Below, piece by piece: positions 43,560-50,008 of a DNA stretch of 50,008 nt. Positions within the stretch are counted from its first letter, which is position 1; each line of letters begins with the position of its first letter. Location of the stretch: assembly GCA_016931935.1 (NCBI GenBank), contig JAFGDW010000171.1, forward strand, positions 1 to 50,008, in the 5' to 3' direction. The DNA is from Candidatus Zhuqueibacterota bacterium. Its GTDB lineage: Bacteria; Zhuqueibacterota; Zhuqueibacteria; Thermofontimicrobiales; Thiofontviventaceae. Both the position numbers and the translations under genes were made by a program. The notes beneath the pieces were generated by a model. That model did no database searches, was not told the DNA's origin, and saw only the letters and a list, made by a program, of their open reading frames with translations.

Positions 43560-44726
43560 TTAGTTTATTGGTATTAATATGATTTTGCCTTGCGGTGCAC
43601 TCAGGTTAAGTTTAGAATTTTCCAAAACAATTGGTGACGCAAAAATGCGTATGTCGCCTTTATTGGTTTGGGCTGAAACTGTTAACGGTATATCTGTGGG
43701 AAGTTCCCAATGTTCGTTGGTTGTGAGCCGGGGAAAGAAGCCAGTGACCGAATTGTCGGAATTGAGGATGAGTGTATCAGCAACAATGTTATGCGATATA
43801 GTACTGTTGACATCGCGTTCGAAAAAGCCTGTGCCGGTAATCTCAACAAATCCAGTGGTGGCCTCAGCATTTTTATCAATATGAATTTCAATATTACCGA
43901 AAGTTTGGTGAATTAATAATATGATGTTATGTGCGTCTGATGGCAAAATGCGGCTGAAATGCGTTTCGTGGTACAATGGTTTGGCAAACATGAGTATTAA
44001 AAGCAGCAAGCCTATTAGTAGTGTCAGAAATACTTTTTTTATATTACGATTTATCTTATCAATGAAAAGTGGTTTATGAAAGATGAAGCCATAAACAATC
44101 ATTGCCGTTAGCATGGTCATTCCGGCGCCCCATAATGCGTCTGATAAAAAATGCGCGCCTTGTATCATCCGGGCAAACGCCATTAAAACGCCATAAATTA
44201 TTGCTGCCATCAGCCAGGTGAGATGCTGATAGCGTTTACGTCGCGATAAAATGAAACATCCGGCAACCAGAAACCAGGCGGTTGCCACATGGCCGCTGGG
44301 AAAGCTATGGCCACGTCCCGGTGTGCCAGGTTGCCAAACCTGCTGAAATTCCCATTTCCCACCCAATTCGGTACATTCCCGTGGGCGAGGGCGTCCCCAA
44401 TAATCCTTAAATACCGCGTTCACGAGAATTCCTGGCCCGATAAGCATCGTCAATAATAGAAATGCAGCTTGCTGACGCCAGCATCGCCACGTCGGGGTAA
44501 CGATTCCTCCGATCATGTTGATAAGTGCAATGACACTAATTAGCAGTGGCAGAACAGTGCCTGATTTATAAAACCAATGCCAGGGTTGCTGATTGGTTGC
44601 ATACCACTTTCCGTTTTGATAAAAAATGTGTTCAATTCTTAAATCCAGATTGAATGCAGCTATAGTGATGGTGGTTACAAGAAGAAGTAAAAAGAATAGT
44701 GCTATACGAAGCCAGTAATGTCGCAT
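43560..44726 (-). CDS. PAP2-family membrane phosphatase with C-terminal beta-rich domain
   Basis: 388 residues from the ATG at 44726 (GGTGA seven nt upstream); a GTG 12 nt earlier is possible. Six membrane helices span about 5-245. The three phosphatase motifs are present: K107-x6-RP (KDYWGRPRP), PSGH (143-146) and R186-x5-H192-x3-D196 (RMIQGAHFLSD). These enzymes remove phosphate from lipids such as undecaprenyl-PP, phosphatidate or PGP at the outer face of the inner membrane. After the last helix comes a soluble tail of about 135 residues, strand-rich, with DIPLTVSAQTNKGDIRIFA that recalls DUF4097/adhesin-type beta-helical domains. That extension is unusual for PAP2. It heads a two-gene operon with the aminopeptidase. 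Confidence 0.85.
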   Translation of the reverse strand: MRHYWLRIALFFLLLLVTTITIAAFNLDLRIEHIFYQNGKWYATNQQPWHWFYKSGTVLPLLISVIALINMIGGIVTPTWRCWRQQAAFLLLTMLIGPGILVNAVFKDYWGRPRPRECTELGGKWEFQQVWQPGTPGRGHSFPSGHVATAWFLVAGCFILSRRKRYQHLTWLMAAIIYGVLMAFARMIQGAHFLSDALWGAGMTMLTAMIVYGFIFHKPLFIDKINRNIKKVFLTLLIGLLLLILMFAKPLYHETHFSRILPSDAHNIILLIHQTFGNIEIHIDKNAEATTGFVEITGTGFFERDVNSTISHNIVADTLILNSDNSVTGFFPRLTTNEHWELPTDIPLTVSAQTNKGDIRIFASPIVLENSKLNLSAPQGKIILIPIN

Positions 44727-44814
44727 AAATTTCACCACGTATTAGAAGTTTTGTACTCTCAAAATAACAACAATTCTATAATAATCAAGCAATTTTTTAT
44801 TATTCTGAAATTTA

Positions 44815-44843
44815 TTGACATTTAAGGTAATTTGGCTTATATT
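44815..44843 (+). promoter_or_regulatory. Sigma-70-type promoter of the kinase operon
   Basis: TTGACA (44815-44820), 17 nt, TATATT (44838-44843), 89 nt before the ATG at 44932. Confidence 0.7.
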
Positions 44844-44931
44844 GTTCTACATATTGAAGTTGTACCACCAATGGCAACACATTGGCTTTTAAATATGCTT
44901 CGTTTTCAAAAAATAATCATTGAGAGAAAAG

Positions 44932-47900
44932 ATGTCAGGCATATACGAACCATACCCATATCGAATTCAAAAATTTCGACTTGCAGTTTTGCTAATCTTG
45001 ACTGCTGCCGGAATTGCCGGGCTGGTCTGGCTACGAAAGTCGCCCATCCAGATACCTGATATCGATATGTACTTGTTTGCTGTAAAAGTCGCATCATTCA
45101 TTTTGTTACCGATTGCAATCGGTATTAGCATGCGATCGTATAAAATCGGTTATGAACGCGATTTTATCTATGCCTGTACAGCAATAATACTATGGCCGCT
45201 TTTCTATTTTCTTCGCTCTGGAGTCGACCATTTTATTATTCCTGAGTCTGCACTGGTGCTTAATTTTCAGGGATTTTTCGGAGAATTACCGTTTATCGGA
45301 TTGATGATGCTGCTAACTGCTACTCAGTCTGGTAAAACGTACGCAATGTCGGTTCGGAATCGTTATATAGTTCTGATTCCTCTAATGTTCATTGTGCTTA
45401 GTGTTTTATTTCAGTTTGTTACTGTTTACCTGCTTTCTTCCGTAACAATGAGTTTTCCCCAACTTAATATTATTATTAATGGCGCAATCGCTGTTGTGTT
45501 GCTTGGCATCAGCTTTTTTGTTTTCTATAACAAATATGAGAAAACTGCCTATCGTATTTATTTTTGGCTATTGTCATTATGTATGATGATTTTTATGATG
45601 ACACTTTACCAATTGGGGAATGATACAAAATCACCGGTTATTGTGCTCGGAGAGTATGTGTGGTATATTGCTGCATTGATTACGTTGTTTTGGGCTGGTT
45701 ACGAAGTACACACCCGACTGGTACATGGTGAAGTGGATGTTCGCAAATCTCTGGAAAATACATTATTTCAGGCGGAACAGAATTTATCGCTGTTTCGATC
45801 TTTGCTTGAACAAATTCATGTTGGTGTGTTCACAATTGATGACAAAGGAAATATCAGTTACGCCAATCCACATTTATCAGCATTGCGCGGAAAAAGTATT
45901 GAAAAAATAATCGGCGCCGACGTGAAAGTTTTATTCGATCCGATAAATCTTGAAAAATTCTTACTCGATCAGGAAAAATGGAAGGATGGCGCACCAACGC
46001 AAAATCAGGTCGAATTACTGACGGCACAAAAGAATATCCCCGTTTTGATAAATTCAACACCGATTCGTGACCGCGTCGGACAATTTCGTGGCAGTCATCA
46101 TGTGATTATCGAGTATTCGGACAGAAAAGATTATGAGCAGCGGATTAAAGATTATTCGTCCGCCCTGAAAAAGCAGATTGAAGATCAGTCGCGCCAATTG
46201 AGTGCTACAAAAGATGAGATGCAACAATCCAAAAATTATTATGAAACACTGATTGATGGCATGTTGGATATTTTGCTGGTCATAAATACAAATGGACGTT
46301 GTGTATTCGTAAACCAATATGGCAAGCAACTATTAGGATATGATATTGATGGCCTTAATAACAAACGATTGCCTGATTTTCTGGCTGATTTGAATAAACT
46401 CCAATCGAATTACGGTGAATCGATGAAAATCGAATTGCGTGATTATGAAACGAAAATGCAAACGCGCCAGGGTAAATCGTTGGTCATTAGTTGGAATATA
46501 CGGTTCTTGTATGGCACAAAAGATGAGAAAATTGGTGTGATGTGTGTCGGGCGGGATATTTCAGAATACAAAGCGCTTCAGGGAAAACTTCAGGACCATT
46601 CTGATAATCTGGAACAACTCGTACAACAACGGACCGATGAACTGGACCGAAAAATTGATCAACTGGCGCAAATATTGAAAATTGGAGAATCGATTCTATT
46701 GGATACTGATCTCAATCGGATTCTCTCCAATATATGCAGGGCGATTTGTAAAACCGGTTGGAAAGTATCGATCATCACGCTTAAGTCGCAGGACAACAAA
46801 ATTCAAATTGCGGCATCATCAGGCATTCAACGACCAAATTTGCCGCAATTCATTGATAAGCGCGACGAGCTGTTTCGACAAACAATTCGATTTATGAAAG
46901 ATGAATTTCGAATTGGTAATTCGTTTTATATTGATCCGCGCAATGTCAACTTCATGACACATACAATTGATGATACGCTGTCACCAACGCAAGTATGGGC
47001 GAAAGATGCCTGCCTGCTTTCACCGATCAAGCTTAAGAATCGTGTGCTAGGATTTATTTTTGTGTTCGATCCCAACGATCAGCTTATTCCAGATGAAAAG
47101 AAATTGCAGCTTATTGAAATCCTGACACAGAAAGCAGCTGTGGCAATTGAAAACAAACAATTGTTTGAAGAACTTCAATCACGGGCCCAGGAACTGGAAA
47201 TTGCCAATGAACGTCAATCCCAATACTTCGCCAACATGTCCCATGAATTACGGACGCCGCTCAATTCCGTGCTTTCACTAGCGAGTATTTTGCAACAATC
47301 CGGCAACAAATTTACAAGTGATCAAAAACAGCACATTGATGTGATTCGAAAGAATGGCGAGCGATTGTTGAATTTGATTAACAATATTCTCGATCTTTCA
47401 AAAATTGACGCCGGTAAAATGCAGGTTCAACATTCCTTTTTTGCACTTCGTGATTTATTGCAATTAAATATTGATACTATCCGACCGCTATGCAATCAAA
47501 AGCAACTCAAGCTTGATTTGAATATAACGAAAAACGTACCCCAATATATTTTTAGTGATCAACATAAATTAGAAATGGTATTGACTAACATTCTTTCCAA
47601 TGCAGTAAAATTTACACAAAAAGGCAAAATCAGTGTTGATGTGAAAACAAGTGATCGTGGAAAAATGCTGGACTTTTATATTAAAGACACGGGTATAGGG
47701 CTTACGGCGGAAGAGGTTCAAACGATGTTTCAGCCATTCCGTCAGACAGGCGATCAACAGGAACATCAGAAATATGGAACCGGACTCGGATTATCAATTT
47801 CCAAGCATATTTGGCAGTTATTAGGCGGCGAGATATTCGTTTCCAGCAAAAAGGACAAAGGTACACAATTCCATTTGACATTGCCGATTATCGAGACTGA

Positions 47901-48354
47901 GCCAGGTGTAGAAATGAAGCCGCAACAGCCCGCAATTATGCTAAAGGAAACCAGAGATTCCGCAGGCAATAGTAATCATTCCAATGCAAAAATTCTGCTC
48001 GTCGATGACAATCAGGACAATCAATATGCACTCAAGTATATTCTCGAAGATCAGGGTTTTCAAATCGACTTCGCATCGAACGGGAAGGAAGCAATTTCAA
48101 TGGCAAACTCGATCAAGCCGGATATGATTCTCATGGATATGATGATGCCGGGCATGGATGGATACGAAGCAACACAACGATTGCGTAAACAGCGGGAATT
48201 TCGCACGATCCCCATCATCGCCATGACTGCAAAAACAAAGGATGAAGACAAAGGCAAAGCTATCGAAAACGGTTGTAACGATTACCTGTCAAAACCATTT
48301 ACATTTGATGATGTGCTGAAAAAAGTAAACCAATGGATCGGAGAAGCATCATGA
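44932..48354 (+). CDS. Hybrid sensor histidine kinase (7-8TM, PAS, PAS, GAF, HisKA, HATPase, REC)
   Basis: 1140 residues from the ATG at 44932 (GAGAGAAAAG just upstream). Residues about 15-260 form seven or eight membrane helices of unknown sensor type. Two PAS domains follow (about 286-400 and 436-555) with coiled coils, then GAF (about 585-745), HisKA with phospho-His771 in NMSHELRTPLNSV, HATPase (about 875-985: N-box VLTNILSNAVKFTQ, DTGIGL, GTGLGLSISK), and a C-terminal receiver with D1069 in MILMDMMMPGMDG. This is a full kinase that can phosphorylate its own receiver; it has no HPt domain to send phosphate on. The TGA overlaps the ATG of a DHp-only gene, followed by an NtrC-type regulator. 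Confidence 0.93.
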   Translation: MSGIYEPYPYRIQKFRLAVLLILTAAGIAGLVWLRKSPIQIPDIDMYLFAVKVASFILLPIAIGISMRSYKIGYERDFIYACTAIILWPLFYFLRSGVDHFIIPESALVLNFQGFFGELPFIGLMMLLTATQSGKTYAMSVRNRYIVLIPLMFIVLSVLFQFVTVYLLSSVTMSFPQLNIIINGAIAVVLLGISFFVFYNKYEKTAYRIYFWLLSLCMMIFMMTLYQLGNDTKSPVIVLGEYVWYIAALITLFWAGYEVHTRLVHGEVDVRKSLENTLFQAEQNLSLFRSLLEQIHVGVFTIDDKGNISYANPHLSALRGKSIEKIIGADVKVLFDPINLEKFLLDQEKWKDGAPTQNQVELLTAQKNIPVLINSTPIRDRVGQFRGSHHVIIEYSDRKDYEQRIKDYSSALKKQIEDQSRQLSATKDEMQQSKNYYETLIDGMLDILLVINTNGRCVFVNQYGKQLLGYDIDGLNNKRLPDFLADLNKLQSNYGESMKIELRDYETKMQTRQGKSLVISWNIRFLYGTKDEKIGVMCVGRDISEYKALQGKLQDHSDNLEQLVQQRTDELDRKIDQLAQILKIGESILLDTDLNRILSNICRAICKTGWKVSIITLKSQDNKIQIAASSGIQRPNLPQFIDKRDELFRQTIRFMKDEFRIGNSFYIDPRNVNFMTHTIDDTLSPTQVWAKDACLLSPIKLKNRVLGFIFVFDPNDQLIPDEKKLQLIEILTQKAAVAIENKQLFEELQSRAQELEIANERQSQYFANMSHELRTPLNSVLSLASILQQSGNKFTSDQKQHIDVIRKNGERLLNLINNILDLSKIDAGKMQVQHSFFALRDLLQLNIDTIRPLCNQKQLKLDLNITKNVPQYIFSDQHKLEMVLTNILSNAVKFTQKGKISVDVKTSDRGKMLDFYIKDTGIGLTAEEVQTMFQPFRQTGDQQEHQKYGTGLGLSISKHIWQLLGGEIFVSSKKDKGTQFHLTLPIIETEPGVEMKPQQPAIMLKETRDSAGNSNHSNAKILLVDDNQDNQYALKYILEDQGFQIDFASNGKEAISMANSIKPDMILMDMMMPGMDGYEATQRLRKQREFRTIPIIAMTAKTKDEDKGKAIENGCNDYLSKPFTFDDVLKKVNQWIGEAS

Positions 48355-48632
48355 CGGATAAAGAATTGCAGGATATGCTGGATATCTTCAGTCACAAACT
48401 AAAAAATCCATTACATGGCATGGGCATTAATCTTGATGTCCTTCGCGCCAAATTAAAGAAACAATACTCATCCGATGATCCTGTGTTCAAACATCTTGAT
48501 ATTGTAAGTTCTGAATCAAAACGCTTACAGGACATCACATTGACCTTTCTGGATTATGTGAAAACACCGGAAAAAAAACGAGCATCGATCGACTTGAAAA
48601 AACTACTTGAAGGGGGAACACGTGGCAAATAG
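48351..48632 (+). CDS. HisKA (DHp)-only mini-protein, possible phosphotransfer component
   Basis: 93 residues. It matches a histidine-kinase dimerisation/phosphoacceptor domain and nothing else. Helix 1 holds MLDIFSHKLKNPLHGMG with His15 in the H-box (the residue after His is Lys instead of the usual Glu). Helix 2 is HLDIVSSESKRLQDITLTFLDYVK, and then the RASIDLKKLLE stretch that normally leads into the HATPase. It stops exactly there, and the ATPase is absent from the DNA. The ATG overlaps the kinase TGA (ATGA) and its 3' end overlaps the NtrC-type start by 11 nt, so all three are coupled. A Spo0B-like His relay from the hybrid kinase receiver to the NtrC-type receiver is the suggested role; a kinase inhibitor or a remnant is the alternative. 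Confidence 0.7.
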   Translation: MTDKELQDMLDIFSHKLKNPLHGMGINLDVLRAKLKKQYSSDDPVFKHLDIVSSESKRLQDITLTFLDYVKTPEKKRASIDLKKLLEGGTRGK

Positions 48633-49986
48633 AGCTTCACGAATTCTGGTGGTGGATGATGAATCTGCTATTCGCGAAGGATTAAAAGCGCTTTTGGAAG
48701 AAGATGGTTATTATGTGGTAACCGTTGATAGTGGTTTAAAGGCGTGGGAACAGTTGCAAGTGCAATCGTTTAATCTTGTATTGGTTGATCTGATGCTGCC
48801 AGAGCTAACCGGGCTTGAATTACTTGAGAAAATTAGAAATAATGATATTCCAACAGAAGTCATTATTATCACAGGGAAAGGAACAATTGATACCGCTGTC
48901 GAAGCTATTAAAACCGGCGCATACGACTATCTCACCAAGCCGGTTGCATCCGATCGTCTGCTCACCATTATTCCAAAGGCACTGGCGCATAATCAGTTGG
49001 TGATTGCCCACCGTGGCCTGGAAGCAAAAATTAAACATTTAACTCATTATGAAGATCTAATCGGCCAATCGCCGCAAATGCTGGAAATTTATCAATTGAT
49101 AGATGCTGTTGCCGATTCGACTGCAAATGTTATAATAACGGGCGAAAGTGGTACGGGTAAGGAATTGGTAGCCAGGGCGATTCACAATAAAAGCAATCGA
49201 AACAAGGGGCCGTTTATTGGCGTTAATTGTGCGGCTTTTCCCAAAGATATTCTGGAAAATGAATTATTCGGCCATGAGAAAGGTGCATTTACCGGGGCGC
49301 TAAATGAGAAACAAGGTTGTTTTGAGCTTGCTGATCACGGTACGTTATTTCTCGACGAAATTGGCGAGATGGCTATCGAAACTCAACCGAAAATTTTACG
49401 CGCCCTTGAAGAACGACGATTTCGCCGGTTGGGTGGTAAGAAAGAAATTAATGTGGACGTTCGTGTTGTGGCGGCTACCAATCGCAATTTGAAAGAGGCT
49501 GTTGAACAGAGACTACTTCGTGAAGATTTATATTATCGGCTTTGTGTGGTTGAAATTGATATGCCGCCATTGCGGGAACGCATCAGTGATATCCCGCTTT
49601 TAATAAATGAATTTATCGAATTATTTAGTCGTATGAATCAAAAACGTATTACGGGCATTACATCATCATGTCACGAAGTTCTGCTGCGTTACCATTGGCC
49701 GGGAAATGTACGCGAGCTGAAGAACGTGATCGAACGAGCAGTTGTGCTGACGACAAACGAACAAATTGATACCAAAAATTTACCACGCCGACTGTTCGAT
49801 AATGATTCAGATGAAGGTGGATTAAACTTTCCTATTGGTACGCCGATTCAGCAAGTGGAGAAAAAAATGATTTTTGGAACGCTTGCGGCTGTAAATAATA
49901 ATAAAACCCGAGCAGCAAAGATATTAGGAATCAGTTTGAAGACACTGCACAATAAATTGGCAGTTTACAAAAAACATTCAGATTGA
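48622..49986 (+). CDS. NtrC-family sigma-54-dependent response regulator
   Basis: 454 residues from the GTG at 48622 (AGGGGG five nt upstream); a TTG 15 nt earlier is less likely. The receiver (about 6-122) has D12/D13, phosphoacceptor D56, T84 and K106. The AAA+ sigma-54 interaction domain (about 145-380) has Walker A GESGTGKE (174-181), the GAFTGA loop (221-226) that touches sigma-54, and Walker B TLFLDE. A Fis-type HTH ends the protein (about 415-450: NNNKTRAAKILGISLKTLHNKL). It remodels sigma-54 polymerase at distant enhancers after phosphorylation. Targets are not evident in the window. It is coupled to the DHp-only gene, its likely phosphate donor or modulator. Confidence 0.95.
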   Translation: MANRASRILVVDDESAIREGLKALLEEDGYYVVTVDSGLKAWEQLQVQSFNLVLVDLMLPELTGLELLEKIRNNDIPTEVIIITGKGTIDTAVEAIKTGAYDYLTKPVASDRLLTIIPKALAHNQLVIAHRGLEAKIKHLTHYEDLIGQSPQMLEIYQLIDAVADSTANVIITGESGTGKELVARAIHNKSNRNKGPFIGVNCAAFPKDILENELFGHEKGAFTGALNEKQGCFELADHGTLFLDEIGEMAIETQPKILRALEERRFRRLGGKKEINVDVRVVAATNRNLKEAVEQRLLREDLYYRLCVVEIDMPPLRERISDIPLLINEFIELFSRMNQKRITGITSSCHEVLLRYHWPGNVRELKNVIERAVVLTTNEQIDTKNLPRRLFDNDSDEGGLNFPIGTPIQQVEKKMIFGTLAAVNNNKTRAAKILGISLKTLHNKLAVYKKHSD

Positions 49987-50008
49987 AACAAAAAATGTAA
50001 TTATGTAA

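Noticed and set aside
1-50008. tRNA, rRNA, insertion sequences, prophage or restriction/defence genes
   Set aside because: No tRNA T-loop contexts, rRNA stretches, transposase or integrase motifs were seen on either strand by eye; a tRNAscan or profile search could still find something subtle.

Overview
The window is one contiguous stretch of a Gram-negative bacterial chromosome, moderately AT-rich by eye. An outer membrane is implied by lipid A/LPS core enzymes and a TonB-dependent receptor. Sigma-54 activation, a eukaryotic-type citrate synthase, PATAN (DUF4388) response regulators and a TonB receptor with an N-terminal carboxypeptidase-regulatory-like domain together suggest an FCB-group or deltaproteobacteria-like lineage (for example Calditrichota/KSB1-like). 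This placement is inference; there is no rRNA in the window. Putative promoters of the form TTGACA-N17-TATATT recur and look like ordinary sigma-70 sites rather than the Bacteroidota type. No tRNA, rRNA, CRISPR array, transposase or prophage gene was seen.

Layout. 1-508: non-coding with two inverted repeats and a likely promoter for a small, extremely acidic, tryptophan-rich protein (509-820). 817-8335 (minus): a tightly overlapping nine-gene envelope operon with two GT9 heptosyltransferase-like enzymes, a lipid A-type acyltransferase, a membrane-anchored gluzincin peptidase, TsaC, a low-molecular-weight phosphatase, a DUF3108 protein and a deoxyhypusine-synthase-like protein. 8421-12730 (minus): a signalling cluster of two receiver-PATAN proteins, with a degenerate GTPase fold standing alone in one gene and fused in another. 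12826-13413 (minus): a protein resembling only the N-terminal domain of cyanophycin synthetase. 13676-16534 (minus): a PurS-PurS-PurL fusion. 16793-19498 (plus): a small membrane protein and Lon. 19712-22216: an unknown membrane-anchored protein, a DksA/TraR-type zinc-finger protein and a methyltransferase. 22257-28280 (plus): a cobalamin-riboswitch-controlled vitamin B12 uptake operon (TonB receptor, DUF1638, BtuF, BtuD, BtuC). 28281-28866: a cluster of palindromic repeats. 28867-39082 (plus): a leucine/acyl-CoA catabolic run (two acyl-CoA dehydrogenases, an Ntn hydrolase, methylcrotonyl-CoA carboxylase with its alpha chain split in two, methylglutaconyl-CoA hydratase) followed by a TPR membrane protein. 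39164-42262 (minus): Lrp, homoserine dehydrogenase, citrate synthase. 42387-44726 (minus): an M29-like aminopeptidase and a PAP2 phosphatase. 44932-49986 (plus): a hybrid histidine kinase, a tiny histidine-phosphoacceptor-domain-only protein and an NtrC-type activator, all translationally coupled.

How the parts work together. The B12 operon is a complete import route, with outer-membrane receptor, periplasmic binder, permease and ATPase, switched by AdoCbl. The leucine genes cover isovaleryl-CoA to HMG-CoA, and citrate synthase next door uses the acetyl-CoA. The most novel-looking items are: (1) the kinase / DHp-only / NtrC triplet, which could be a four-step phosphorelay with a Spo0B-like middle component; (2) the receiver-PATAN-pseudoGTPase cluster, one receiver of which carries Glu in place of the phosphoacceptor Asp; and (3) the orphan cyanophycin-synthetase N-domain. 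All functional calls come from reading the sequence and remembered family motifs; no database search was run.
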